A DNA stretch of 34,663 bases from Christensenellaceae bacterium (GCA_020025205.1 JAHHSO010000022.1:1-34663); one strand, 5' to 3'; shown: positions 16,126 through 24,665, counted from the first letter of the stretch. A program made the numbers and translations. Notes: generated by a model not told the origin, from the sequence alone.

Positions 16126-17544
16126 ATGAACATGGATCAGAATATTCGTCTTGACGTCAACCATATGATGGCTGACATGCTCGGGGAAGAAAACGGCATC
16201 ACCAAGGCGCAGCTGGACGCCATGAAAGATGCGGCTGTCAACGCACAGCACGCTGTGGAAGCGAACCGCGGCAAAGGCTGGCTGGGATGGATGGAACTTC
16301 CCTATAATCAGGAGGAAATAATCTCCAAGATTGAAAAAGTGGCAGCCCATGTGCGTGAAAAATATGAATACTTCGTTGTGCTGGGCATTGGCGGCAGTGC
16401 GCTTGGGCCGATTGCCGTGCATCAGGCGCTGAATCATCTGCATTACAATGAACTCCCAAAGAGCAAGCGCCCGGGGCCGAAGTTCTATGTGGAGGACAAC
16501 ATTGATCCTGAACGCATCGCGGCGCTGTTTGATGTGATTGAGCTGGATAAAACCTGCTTCTGCATCATCACCAAGTCTGGCGCAACGGCAGAGACCATGA
16601 GCCAGTATCTCATCATCACTGAAGCGCTCAAGGAGCAGGTGGGCGAAGGCTGGGCAAAGCAGATCATCGCAGTGACTGACCACGAGAAGGGCAACCTCAT
16701 TAAGCTCGCCAAAGAAGAGGGTTTTGAGACATTCTTTATCCCGGATGGCGTCGGCGGACGTTTCTCTGAAATGTGCCCGGTTGGGCTTGTGCCTGCTGCC
16801 TGCTGCGGCATTGACATCCGCGCAATGCTTGCAGGTGCGGCGGCGATGGATGAACGCTGCAAGACAGACGATATGATGAAGAACCCGGCGCTGCTGGAGG
16901 CAGTTCTCCAGTACATCGCGGCAGAGCAGATGGGACGCAATGTGCAGGTTATGATGCCGTATGCGGATTCCCTCAAATATATGGCGGACTGGTTCTGCCA
17001 GCTCTGGGCGGAGTCTCTTGGCAAGAACAGGCGCCGCGATGGCAGCTGCTGCCACGCAGGCCAGACACCGGCAAAGGCGTTGGGTGTAACCGATCAGCAC
17101 AGCCAGCTCCAGCTTTATAATGAAGGACCGTTTGACAAGGTGATTACCTTCATCAAGGTGGAAAACTTCCGCGCACAGACTGTCATCCCGCATGGATGCG
17201 AACAGTTCAAGGACGTTGCATTTTTGGGCGGCATGACTCACAATACGCTGATTGAGGCGGAACGTCAGGGTACAGAATATGCGCTGTATGTCAACCGCCG
17301 CATGAATCAGACGATCATCATGCCGGAAGTCAATGCATATACACTGGGCCAGCTGATGTATTTCCTGGAGATGACGACGGCTTACGAAGGCGAACTGCTG
17401 AACATTGATGCGTTTAATCAGCCGGGTGTGGAGACCAGCAAGCGCGCAACCTATGCGATTCTGGGCAACACGGACGCCAAGTATGACGCAGCACGCGAAG
17501 AGATGACCGGCCGTCCTGCATTTAAGGACGAATATATCCTGTAA
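16126..17544 (+). CDS. pgi: Glucose-6-phosphate isomerase
   Basis: Interconverts glucose 6-phosphate and fructose 6-phosphate in glycolysis and gluconeogenesis. The 472-residue product shows the phosphate-binding VVLGIGGSALGP, the SGAT loop in ITKSGATAETMSQY, the family signature GVGGRFSEMCPVGLVPA and, later, GMTHNTLIEAER and QPGVETSK with the catalytic His/Lys region. The length matches the shorter Firmicutes type. GAAAGGA precedes the ATG; a second in-frame ATG two codons later is also possible. It has its own promoter and terminator, as expected for a central metabolic gene. Confidence 0.96.
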   Translation: MNMDQNIRLDVNHMMADMLGEENGITKAQLDAMKDAAVNAQHAVEANRGKGWLGWMELPYNQEEIISKIEKVAAHVREKYEYFVVLGIGGSALGPIAVHQALNHLHYNELPKSKRPGPKFYVEDNIDPERIAALFDVIELDKTCFCIITKSGATAETMSQYLIITEALKEQVGEGWAKQIIAVTDHEKGNLIKLAKEEGFETFFIPDGVGGRFSEMCPVGLVPAACCGIDIRAMLAGAAAMDERCKTDDMMKNPALLEAVLQYIAAEQMGRNVQVMMPYADSLKYMADWFCQLWAESLGKNRRRDGSCCHAGQTPAKALGVTDQHSQLQLYNEGPFDKVITFIKVENFRAQTVIPHGCEQFKDVAFLGGMTHNTLIEAERQGTEYALYVNRRMNQTIIMPEVNAYTLGQLMYFLEMTTAYEGELLNIDAFNQPGVETSKRATYAILGNTDAKYDAAREEMTGRPAFKDEYIL

Positions 17545-17553
17545 AACCAATGA

Positions 17554-17585
17554 TGGGGGCCTGAACAAAATCGGGTCCCCGTTTT
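17554..17585 (+). terminator. Terminator after pgi
   Basis: GGGGGCCT pairs fully (with two G-U pairs) with GGGTCCCC, followed by GTTTT. Confidence 0.75.
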
Positions 17586-17615
17586 GATTCATCATATCAT
17601 AAGGAGTGAATTTTT

Positions 17616-18062
17616 ATGTCCAAGATTGATACCATTCGAGCAGCTATGATGCAGGCCATGAAGGATAAGGACAAACCCAGGAAAGATGCGCTGTCGCTTT
17701 TGCTGGCTGCGCTGAAGAACAAGCAGATTGACAAGCGGGAGGAACTCACGGAAGAGGAGGAAAACGCTGTAATCTTCCATGAAATCAAGCAGGCCAAAGA
17801 GACGATCAGCACGACGCCGGAGGATCATGAGGAGATTATCAGGGAAGCTGAACTTCGCATGAATGTGTACAGCGAGTTTGTCCCCAAGCTGATGAACGAA
17901 GAAGAAATTCGCGAAGTCATTATGGCAGTGCTCGACGAGCTTGAAATCCAGACAGCCACGGCCAAGGACAAGGGGCGAATTATGAAAGTGCTGATGCCGC
18001 GCGTGAAGGGCAAAGCAGACGGCGGGCTGGTTAACCGCGTGCTGACAGAATTGTTTGTATAA
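17616..18062 (+). CDS. yqeY: GatB/YqeY domain protein
   Basis: A 148-residue YqeY protein, related to the tRNA-binding tail domain of GatB, the amidotransferase subunit. The pattern is clear: an N-terminal helix (IDTIRAAMMQAMKDKDKPRKDALSLL, given here by position 3-28 only in outline), LAALKNKQIDKREELTEEE, then a helical C-terminal half with KDKGRIMKVLMPRVKGKADG. Members are often found near rpsU or dnaG and may modulate tRNA-dependent amidation, but the role is unproven. AAGGAG is well placed before the ATG. Transcription may continue from pgi through its terminator; no separate promoter was identified. Confidence 0.92.
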   Translation: MSKIDTIRAAMMQAMKDKDKPRKDALSLLLAALKNKQIDKREELTEEEENAVIFHEIKQAKETISTTPEDHEEIIREAELRMNVYSEFVPKLMNEEEIREVIMAVLDELEIQTATAKDKGRIMKVLMPRVKGKADGGLVNRVLTELFV

Positions 18063-18101
18063 GCGGTGGGAAGGCTTTTCAAAAATGCGACGAAGCCTAG
18101 A

Positions 18102-18126
18102 AGCGGTGCGGCAGCATCGCTTTTAT
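18102..18126 (+). terminator. Terminator after yqeY
   Basis: AGCGGTGC, loop GGCA, GCATCGCT (one G-U pair), then TTTTATT. Confidence 0.85.
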
Positions 18127-18149
18127 TATGGTATGAATACTGTATGATG

Positions 18150-18542
18150 TTATCGGGTGGGCGGTTTGTCTTTCAAGTCGGCAAATTTGATAGGCGGCAG
18201 TTTGTCCAGTTCAGCATATTCGTGTCCAGCAGGAGGCGGCGATTGATTTTGAATCATGTCGGAGAGCGAAAGTGAGTAGGCGTAGTCCAATATGGATGGC
18301 GAGCGCAATTCGTAGATGTCCTGTCCAGAGAGGGAATCCTTCAGAAGGATATCCGGTGTACAGTCCAGCACAACACACAGGCGAAGAATCGTATCCACGC
18401 TTGGAACACGACACCCGCGTTCAAGAAGGCCGATGAATTGAAAGCCGACATCAACCTGTTCAGCAAGCTGTTCCTGAGTAAGGTGATGCTCAAGACGAAG
18501 CCTGCGCAGCTGCTGACCAAAGCAGACGCTATTAAAATACAT
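18150..18542 (-). CDS. XRE-family helix-turn-helix regulator
   Basis: A 130-residue DNA-binding protein. Residues about 10-65 form a Cro/C1-type HTH (FGQQLRRLRLEHHLTQEQLA, then GFQFIGLLERGCRVPSVDTIL and LCVVLDCTPDILL). The C-terminal 60 residues are short and unassigned, ending in a proline-rich tail. GAGGG precedes the ATG. It is divergent from the zinc-ribbon gene at 18804, and the space between contains repeated TTCGAG motifs that could be its operator. Ligand and targets are unknown. Confidence 0.88.
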   Translation of the reverse strand: MYFNSVCFGQQLRRLRLEHHLTQEQLAEQVDVGFQFIGLLERGCRVPSVDTILRLCVVLDCTPDILLKDSLSGQDIYELRSPSILDYAYSLSLSDMIQNQSPPPAGHEYAELDKLPPIKFADLKDKPPTR

Positions 18543-18650
18543 GGGAATCCCTCACTTTCTTCGAGGCTGTATGATCAGAAAATTCGAGTAAAAAGCATCA
18601 AATCCTTTAAATCTCAGAAAAAATCAAGAAATAATTAAAAAAACTGGAAC

Positions 18651-18673
18651 TTTTTCGAGGTTTGTGATATAAT
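18651..18673 (+). promoter_or_regulatory. Extended -10 promoter for the zinc-ribbon gene
   Basis: A perfect TATAAT (18668-18673) preceded by TGTGA, an extended -10, with no good -35. It implies a leader of about 120 bases before the start codon. Confidence 0.65.
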
Positions 18674-18803
18674 ATTTAAAACCTAAACCATCGTTTCTCA
18701 TCCCAATAAGGGCCTCCTTGGATTCGCCTTCGCGCAGTCAAATGGAAGTCTTGCTGTGAGTACCAATCGGTGAAGGTAAATCTATTTTCAGGAGGATACA
18801 GAT

Positions 18804-19094
18804 ATGTATCAGGACGAGACCCTTACTTGCCGCGATTGCGGCAGGGAATTCATCTTCAGCGCCTCTGAGCAGGAGTTTTACGCGGAGAAGGGATTCCAGA
18901 ACAAGCCGCGCCGCTGCCCGGAGTGCCGCGCTGCTTATCGTGCCCAGAACGGCAATGCCCGTCCGCAGCGCGAGATGTTTACTGCGATCTGTGCTGATTG
19001 CGGTAAGGAGACCCAGGTTCCTTTCCAGCCGCGTGGTGACAAGCCTGTCTACTGCCGCGAGTGCTTTGCGAACCATCGCAGCCCGCGCTATTGA
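18804..19094 (+). CDS. Small double zinc-ribbon protein
   Basis: A 96-residue protein built from two zinc ribbons. The first uses TCRDCGREF and, further on, RRCPECRAAY; the second uses ICADCGKET and VYCRECFANH, giving four CxxC pairs. This matches the small zinc-ribbon proteins (zf-trcl/CxxC-x-CxxC type) common in Clostridia, thought to bind nucleic acid or act in translation, without a settled function. AGGAGG lies upstream of the ATG. It is a single-gene unit with a long leader and a strong terminator. Its small size, basic composition and apparent strong signals suggest high expression. Confidence 0.88.
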   Translation: MYQDETLTCRDCGREFIFSASEQEFYAEKGFQNKPRRCPECRAAYRAQNGNARPQREMFTAICADCGKETQVPFQPRGDKPVYCRECFANHRSPRY

Positions 19095-19115
19095 TTGACT
19101 GCGCAACAGGAGCTG

Positions 19116-19156
19116 AAAAAAGCGATTTCCTCTTACTTTAGAGGAAATCGCTTTTT
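19116..19156 (+). terminator. Strong terminator after the zinc-ribbon gene
   Basis: A perfect 16-base stem (AAAAGCGATTTCCTC-type arm and its complement) around an 8-base loop, followed by a T-run. Confidence 0.93.
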
Positions 19157-19224
19157 AAATATGCGGGGGCTTTATCCAGAAAAAGTGGAGAGGTTTCCTG
19201 TAAGGATACAACGAAGACCAATAG

Positions 19225-19268
19225 AAATGCCGCCCAAATCGGGATATTCCTCAGATTTGGGCGGCATT
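19225..19268. terminator. Second hairpin terminator, probably for the cysteine-rich gene
   Basis: AAATGCCGCCCAAATC and GATTTGGGCGGCATTT form a perfect 16-base stem with a 12-base loop. The T-run is on the plus side; on the minus strand the tail is TTTCTATT. It lies 82 bases past the stop of the minus-strand cysteine-rich gene and also backs up the terminator at 19116. Confidence 0.8.
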
Positions 19269-19349
19269 TTTTAACTTTTACCAATTCCCTGCTATATGGT
19301 GGATCCACCAGCTCCTTCGCTGAAGGGGAGCGGTTTAAACACTGTATGG

Positions 19350-19892
19350 TCAGAAGATTTGCGCACAATAGCTGGATCCACAGGAACATCCACAGCGGCA
19401 TCCGCACTGACAGCCGCATTGGCTGCCGAATCCGCGGCACAAGCGGCAAAGACGTTTGCGGCTGACGATGGTCACAACCGCCGGGGCACAGCCTTCGCAA
19501 ATGGTCACGCAGTTGCCGTGAACAGGACCGGTGATGGTTGCGGTGTATTCATACGGTTTATGAAAGAGCTCCTCAATGCAGTATTCGCCGGGCAAAAGAT
19601 TGCTGATGACGAGCGGTTCATCAAGCTCCAGACAGCTGCCGGCCTTCAGGTCAAAGATTTCTCCGTTGGGGTAGCTGGGCCCGGTTACGCGGATATGGAA
19701 TGTTTTAGGCGTACAGCTCTGATTGCCGCAGGCATCCAGAACGATTTTGTGAATGACGAGCGTCGGTCCATTCTCTTCCTGTGCGCAGCAGTAATGCGGG
19801 CAGCAGCATGGAGGCTGCATGCACAAGCAGTTCCCGGAACAGCAGGAATATGGACGGCACGGATCAAAACATCCGAAACAATTAGGCATCAT
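19350..19892 (-). CDS. Cysteine-rich protein with a central beta-sandwich-like domain, possible spore coat component
   Basis: I count 29 cysteines in 180 residues. The N-terminal 38 residues hold 12 (clusters such as SCCSGNCLC and PPCCCPHYCC). The middle, about residues 43-140, looks like a Cna-B/DUF5979-type Ig-like fold: a LVIHKIVLDACG strand, FHIRVTGPSYPNGEIFDL, and LLPGEYCIEE followed by YTATITGP. The tail has an alternating CGCQCGCRCGCSCG run. There is no signal peptide, which would fit a cytoplasmic, mother-cell-made coat or crust protein cross-linked by disulfides or binding metal. AGGAGG lies upstream of ATG ATG. The upstream region has a sigma-K-like promoter. The coat assignment is inference. 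Confidence 0.8.
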   Translation of the reverse strand: MMPNCFGCFDPCRPYSCCSGNCLCMQPPCCCPHYCCAQEENGPTLVIHKIVLDACGNQSCTPKTFHIRVTGPSYPNGEIFDLKAGSCLELDEPLVISNLLPGEYCIEELFHKPYEYTATITGPVHGNCVTICEGCAPAVVTIVSRKRLCRLCRGFGSQCGCQCGCRCGCSCGSSYCAQIF

Positions 19893-19983
19893 GTGAACCT
19901 CCTATTAGCTTGAGGCCAAACGCGGCAGAGCCGCGGAAAGAATGAAAGAAAGGGAACCGGGAAGCGAGGCCCCCAATGCATCC

Positions 19984-20006
19984 TATGTGCAGGAAGGAAT
20001 TTCGTG
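19984..20006 (-). promoter_or_regulatory. Possible sigma-K-type promoter for the cysteine-rich gene
   Basis: On the minus strand: CAC (20006-20004), 16 bases, then CATAGGATG, against a sigma-K pattern of AC, 16-17 bases, CATAnnnTA. No sigma-A promoter is seen for this gene. Short motifs like this arise by chance, so it is tentative. Confidence 0.4.
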
Positions 20007-20028
20007 CAGAAAGGGCCAGAAAGAAAAA

Positions 20029-20057
20029 TTGCAAAATTTGCCTGTCCGCGGTATAAT
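20029..20057 (+). promoter_or_regulatory. Sigma-A-type promoter for the flippase operon
   Basis: TTGCAA (20029-20034), a 17-base spacer and a perfect TATAAT (20052-20057). Confidence 0.82.
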
Positions 20058-20099
20058 AGACAATAGATTTTTTACGGCTATTTGCGGAAAGGATGCATC

Positions 20100-21389
20100 A
20101 TGAACGTCAAACGTATCGTCCGGAAATTGACGGACAATGATTATGTATTTACGATTTTTACCAAGGTAATGGCGGTTTTTATCGGCTTGATCGCCTCAAG
20201 CTATTCCAATCGCTTCCTTGGCCCACAGCTGAAGGGTGAGCTTGGGCGCATCTCTTCGATGCTCTCCATTGTGGCGGTAACAGCAAACTTCGGCCTGTAT
20301 CAGCCGTATCCGTATTACAAGAGAATGAAGGAGCCGGATGTGACGGACAAGTTCCTGCGCATCTTTCTCCTGCAATTTCTGTGTTACACGGTACTGGGAA
20401 TCATGGGCACGGTTGTCTTTCACTCGTTTGAACTGACGGCAGTCTGCCTGCTTGCTCCGATTCAGGTGCTGGCGAATCAACTGAGCTTTATGATGATGGT
20501 GGAAGATGTCAAGTTTAAAAATGCCATCTTCTTTACTGCGCGCATCACCAATACCCTCATTACAGTTCTCGCCTTCTACACGATGGATAAAACGATCATT
20601 GTGGCGCTGGCGCTTGTCGTGGTGGGCGATATCATTACGGTTGTCATGTCGCTGTGGCGCATGAAAAAGCTGCCCAATCCGTTTAAGGCAGATTTGCGTT
20701 TTGCGGCGAAGATTGTGCCGTTTGGCATTGTGTCCATGATTACCACGTTGATGCTCACGCTGAATTATCGCGTAGATACGCTGATGATGGGCTACATGTT
20801 CAATGTGCCGGATGTTGAAATTGGTTTTTATACGCTGGGCGTTTCGCTGTCTGAATACGGATGGCTGATTCCGGATGCATTTAGAGAGGTACTCTTTTCC
20901 CGCACGGCAAAGGATGATGCCATAGATGAGGTGACCATGAGCATGAAGGTCAACTTCTATCTCACGCTTTTGATGATTGCGGGCATTCTGATTCTGGGAC
21001 GACCGGTTATTGCGCTTTTGGCGGGCAAGGCATATCTGCCATCCTATCCGGTGACAGTGCTCTTAATGGCGGGCATTATTCCCATGAGCTACTTTAAGAT
21101 TATCGGTACACTTCTGCTGGCGCAGGGCAAGAAAGGGGTCTATCTGGGGATGCTCACAGGATCTGTGGTTGTAAACATCCTGTGCAATCTGTTCACCATC
21201 CCGCTCTGGGGCAAGATGGGAGCGGCGCTGTCCTCCGTGATATCCTATTCTCTGGCGGGCGGACTGTTCCTTGTGTATTATTTGCACACGTATCATATCC
21301 CGTTCAAAAACGTGTTTCTCTTCTCGAAAGAAGAGCGTGATCAATTGATGAACAAGTTGTTTGCATTGAAGAGAAAATTTGCCCACTGA
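20100..21389 (+). CDS. Polysaccharide/oligosaccharide flippase (MOP superfamily)
   Basis: A 429-residue integral membrane protein with about 12 membrane-spanning segments and no large soluble domain, typical of Wzx-like lipid-linked sugar flippases. Recognisable features are the amphipathic start and KVMAVFIGLIASSYSNRFLGP in the first membrane region (positions about 23-43), the conserved Arg/Asp segment NYRVDTLMMGY near mid-protein and a C-terminal half that repeats the N-terminal topology. The undecaprenyl-linked cargo cannot be predicted: no glycosyltransferase gene is near. ATG 20100 is chosen for the AAAGGA ten bases upstream; the frame extends to a TTG at 20082. It heads an operon with the AAA ATPase 13 bases downstream. 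Confidence 0.87.
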   Translation: MNVKRIVRKLTDNDYVFTIFTKVMAVFIGLIASSYSNRFLGPQLKGELGRISSMLSIVAVTANFGLYQPYPYYKRMKEPDVTDKFLRIFLLQFLCYTVLGIMGTVVFHSFELTAVCLLAPIQVLANQLSFMMMVEDVKFKNAIFFTARITNTLITVLAFYTMDKTIIVALALVVVGDIITVVMSLWRMKKLPNPFKADLRFAAKIVPFGIVSMITTLMLTLNYRVDTLMMGYMFNVPDVEIGFYTLGVSLSEYGWLIPDAFREVLFSRTAKDDAIDEVTMSMKVNFYLTLLMIAGILILGRPVIALLAGKAYLPSYPVTVLLMAGIIPMSYFKIIGTLLLAQGKKGVYLGMLTGSVVVNILCNLFTIPLWGKMGAALSSVISYSLAGGLFLVYYLHTYHIPFKNVFLFSKEERDQLMNKLFALKRKFAH

Positions 21390-21402
21390 CAGGAGGATCA
21401 TC

Positions 21403-22827
21403 ATGGATGAAAGACAGCTAAAGAAGGGCCGGGACGCCTATCAGATGATGGATGACGCATGCAACAAGCTGGTTGAAAGCGGAAACTGGCAGCGCGTGGG
21501 GGCAAGCGACATCAAGCTTTTTCTGGATATGTATGTACAGGCGCTGCTGATGAAGATGGCGCAGTCGGCGGGGAGCCTGTCGGATGAATTGCGCCTGTTT
21601 GCCGCAAAAATTCCGTCAAGAGACGTGCTTGGACTGGGGCGAATGAATGCGGAAGCGGCGCTCAATGCCGGCTTTAAAAACCGCTCATTTGCGGAAGGAA
21701 CGCCGCTGCTTCTGCGCTGCTGCGTGGCGATGGATGACAAGGACGGCACCAGAGTGGCCGCACAGTTTGTGGACGGCGTGAGCCATCTGCTGTACGCGGC
21801 AGCCGATGTAGATGGGGATATGTCCGGGCGTGAACTGAATTTTATCACTGCATACGCGGGGAGCCTGAGAACTTTTTTGATGACCCGTGCAGCAGGAAGG
21901 CATCAATATGCAGCTGTTTCGGAAAACAAAGAGCCGGAAGAGCAAAATGAAGCGCCGGAAAAGCAGGAAGAGACGCTGGACGAGCTGATGAAGGAACTGG
22001 ATGGCTTGATCGGCCTTGAAGATGTCAAGCATGAAGTGCATACGCTGGTGAACCTCATCAAGGTGCGCGAAATGCGCAAGCAGCACGATCTCAAGGTGAT
22101 GGATATGAGCTTTCATATGGTGTTCACTGGAAACCCGGGCACCGGAAAGACGACCGTCGCACGGCTTGTTGCAAAAATTTATAAGCAGCTCGGTTTTTTA
22201 AGCAAAGGGCAGATGATCGAGACGGACAGAAGCGGCCTGGTTGCTGGTTATGTCGGGCAGACTGCCGGCAAGGTGACTCAGGTTGTCAACAGCGCTCTGG
22301 GCGGCATTCTTTTCATTGATGAGGCGTATTCGCTGGCGCGAAAGGGACAGGAAAACGACTTTGGGCGCGAAGCCATTGACACGCTGGTCAAGCTGATGGA
22401 GGATCACAGAGATGATCTGGTCGTCATCGTTGCGGGATATACGGATGAAATGCACGATTTTTTAACCAGCAATCCCGGCTTGATTTCGCGCTTCAACAAG
22501 TATATTGACTTCCCGGACTACACGGATGATGAGCTTATGGCGATTCTGGACATGAATGCCAAAAGGCAGGGATATGAGCTGGATGCGGGTGCAAAGAGCA
22601 TCGTGCGCACGATGCTGGAAGAGATGGGCTTGAATGCCCGGATGGATTTCGGCAATGCACGCGGTATGCGCAACACGCTTGAAAAACTGGTGCAGGCGCA
22701 GGCAAACCGTCTGGCGGAAACGGATGAAGAGGTTACGCGGGACATGCTCATCAGCCTGATTGAAGAAGATGCAAAAAAGGCGTTTCAGACAGAAAATGAA
22801 ACCGAATCGACAACAGGAGAGCGATGA
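21403..22827 (+). CDS. CbbX/SpoVK-type AAA ATPase with TerB-like N-terminal region
   Basis: A 474-residue AAA+ protein. The N-terminal 160 residues are helical and end in AAADVDGDMSGRELNFITAY, which recalls the acidic TerB-type motif. A charged linker follows, then the AAA domain: IGLEDVKHEVHTLVNL, Walker A GNPGTGKTTVARL near 243, Walker B GILFIDEAYSL near 302, sensor/arginine-finger region NPGLISRFNKYIDFPDY and the C-terminal NARGMRNTLEKLV. This matches the SpoVK/CbbX/EccA group, which remodels protein complexes as hexamers. The client is unknown. AGGAGG precedes ATG 21403; the frame opens earlier inside the flippase gene. The ABC-F gene begins immediately after its stop. Confidence 0.9.
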   Translation: MDERQLKKGRDAYQMMDDACNKLVESGNWQRVGASDIKLFLDMYVQALLMKMAQSAGSLSDELRLFAAKIPSRDVLGLGRMNAEAALNAGFKNRSFAEGTPLLLRCCVAMDDKDGTRVAAQFVDGVSHLLYAAADVDGDMSGRELNFITAYAGSLRTFLMTRAAGRHQYAAVSENKEPEEQNEAPEKQEETLDELMKELDGLIGLEDVKHEVHTLVNLIKVREMRKQHDLKVMDMSFHMVFTGNPGTGKTTVARLVAKIYKQLGFLSKGQMIETDRSGLVAGYVGQTAGKVTQVVNSALGGILFIDEAYSLARKGQENDFGREAIDTLVKLMEDHRDDLVVIVAGYTDEMHDFLTSNPGLISRFNKYIDFPDYTDDELMAILDMNAKRQGYELDAGAKSIVRTMLEEMGLNARMDFGNARGMRNTLEKLVQAQANRLAETDEEVTRDMLISLIEEDAKKAFQTENETESTTGER

Positions 22828-24609
22828 ATGGCAGTAATATTGTCTGCGGAACATATCTCAAAAAGCTATACCCTGAAAAAGCTGATTACGGACGCGACCG
22901 TGTATATCGGTGAGCATGACCGGATTGGCATTGTGGGGATCAATGGAACGGGAAAATCGACGCTGCTGAAGATGATAGCAGGCGTCGAGGAGCCGGACAG
23001 CGGAACAGTGATGCGCAGAAACGGCCTGCGCGTGTCGTTTTTGCCGCAGATGCCGGATTACAGGCAGTCCCGTACGGCGCTGGAGCAGGTGCTTCTGGAC
23101 AGCCCGAAGGATGTGGGGATGCCCGATGAATATGAGGCGCGTGCCTTGCTCATGCAGCTGGGCATTGAGGACTGCAACGCGGATGTCTGCACGCTTTCTG
23201 GCGGACAGAAAAAGAGAGTGGCGCTGGCAGCAGCGCTTATTCGTCCGGTAGACCTTCTGCTGCTGGACGAGCCGACCAACCACATTGATGCCCAGACGGT
23301 TCAATTTCTGGAGGACAGGCTCGCCCATTACCGCGGGGCGCTGATGATGGTTACACACGACCGGTACTTCCTTGATCGCGTGTGCAGCCGGATTGCGGAA
23401 TTGAGCGGCGGCGAACTGTATATGCACGATGGAAACTTCTCCTATTATCTGGAACAGAAGGCTGCGCGGCTGGATATGGCCAATGCGCAGGCGCGCAAGC
23501 GAAGCTCAATACTGCGCCGGGAAATCGAATGGATCAAGCGCGGCGCGCAGGCCAGAAGCACCAAGCAGAAGGCGCGAATTCAGCGTTTTGAAGAGATGAG
23601 CGCTATTGCCGGCCCACAGGAGGAGCAGAAGCTGTCGCTTACCTCTACCGGAACAAGGCTTGGACGAAAGATCATCGAGTGTGAGCATGTCGGCAAAGCG
23701 ATGGGCGGCGAAATGCTGCTTCGAGACTTTACCTATACCATTCTGCGCGATGAGCGGATGGCGGTTGTTGGCCCGAATGGATGCGGCAAGACGACATTTT
23801 TGCGGATGCTGGCCGGACAGCTTGCCCCGGATTCCGGCACGATGACGGTAGGCGAGACGGTGCGCGTGGGCTTTTTTACGCAGGAATTCCCGCATGTTGA
23901 TCCCAAGCTGCGCCTGATTGACTTCATGCGTGATATTGCAGAATATGTGGAAACGCCGGAAGGACGATTTTCCGCATCACAAATGCTTGAACAGTTCCTG
24001 TTCCCGCCGGATGTGCAGTATACGCCGGTTGAAAAACTCTCCGGCGGCGAAAAGCGCCGTCTGTATCTGGCCAGCGTGCTGATGGCATCGCCTAATGTGC
24101 TGCTGCTGGATGAGCCAACCAACGATCTGGATATCGCCACCCTTGAAACGCTTGAAGATTATCTGGAAACTTTTCAGGGCGCTGTGGTTGTTGTTTCGCA
24201 CGACCGCTATTTTCTGGACCGTGTGGCGGGGCGTCTGTTTGCCTTTGAAGATCAAAAACTTGTTCAGTATATTTGTACGTTCAGCGATTATCTGGAAGCG
24301 CATATGCAGAAAGATGCGCCTGTCAGGGAGAAAAAAGAAGAACCCGCTCAGCGGGAACGCCGCAAAGAACTGCGCATGTCGTATAAAGAACAGCGCGACT
24401 ATGAGACGATTGACGCGCGGATGGCAGCGCTTCAGGAGAAGCTGGAAGAAATTGATAGGCAGGTTCAGAAGCATGCCAGCGACTTTGTCCGCCTGACGCA
24501 GCTGGGCGAGGAGCGGGAAAAGACACAGAAGGAATTGGATGAGGCGGAAGAGCGCTGGCTATATCTCACGGATTTGGCGGAGCGCATTGAACAGCAGAAA
24601 AAAGCATAA
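22828..24609 (+). CDS. ABC-F family ATPase (Uup-like)
   Basis: Soluble tandem ABC ATPase of 593 residues without membrane segments. Domain 1 has Walker A GINGTGKST near 37-45, signature LSGGQKKRVALA and DEPTNHID; domain 2 has GPNGCGKTTFLR near 314, LSGGEKRRLYLA and DEPTNDLD. Between them lies the basic ABC-F linker (KRSSILRREIEWIKRGAQAR). The last 85 residues form a charged coiled coil, as in Uup. ABC-F proteins act on the ribosome to relieve stalls or protect it from antibiotics; the coiled-coil tail favours a housekeeping Uup-type role over resistance. The ATG directly abuts the preceding stop codon, with AGGAG inside that gene's end. Confidence 0.94.
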   Translation: MAVILSAEHISKSYTLKKLITDATVYIGEHDRIGIVGINGTGKSTLLKMIAGVEEPDSGTVMRRNGLRVSFLPQMPDYRQSRTALEQVLLDSPKDVGMPDEYEARALLMQLGIEDCNADVCTLSGGQKKRVALAAALIRPVDLLLLDEPTNHIDAQTVQFLEDRLAHYRGALMMVTHDRYFLDRVCSRIAELSGGELYMHDGNFSYYLEQKAARLDMANAQARKRSSILRREIEWIKRGAQARSTKQKARIQRFEEMSAIAGPQEEQKLSLTSTGTRLGRKIIECEHVGKAMGGEMLLRDFTYTILRDERMAVVGPNGCGKTTFLRMLAGQLAPDSGTMTVGETVRVGFFTQEFPHVDPKLRLIDFMRDIAEYVETPEGRFSASQMLEQFLFPPDVQYTPVEKLSGGEKRRLYLASVLMASPNVLLLDEPTNDLDIATLETLEDYLETFQGAVVVVSHDRYFLDRVAGRLFAFEDQKLVQYICTFSDYLEAHMQKDAPVREKKEEPAQRERRKELRMSYKEQRDYETIDARMAALQEKLEEIDRQVQKHASDFVRLTQLGEEREKTQKELDEAEERWLYLTDLAERIEQQKKA

Positions 24610-24665
24610 ACACATGCTTTCCTGCATAAGCTGTTGGCGATCCCGAAATCAAGGAGGAAGCCGAC

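Noticed and set aside
16063..17595. A 510-codon open frame on the minus strand opposite pgi
   Set aside because: It mirrors a certain glycolytic gene, has no family resemblance, no ribosome binding site and a composition rich in His, Arg and Cys typical of an antisense shadow.
19296..19913. A 205-codon plus-strand frame opposite the cysteine-rich gene
   Set aside because: Alanine-rich mirror of the cysteine codons; the minus-strand frame has AGGAGG and a coherent domain layout, this one does not.
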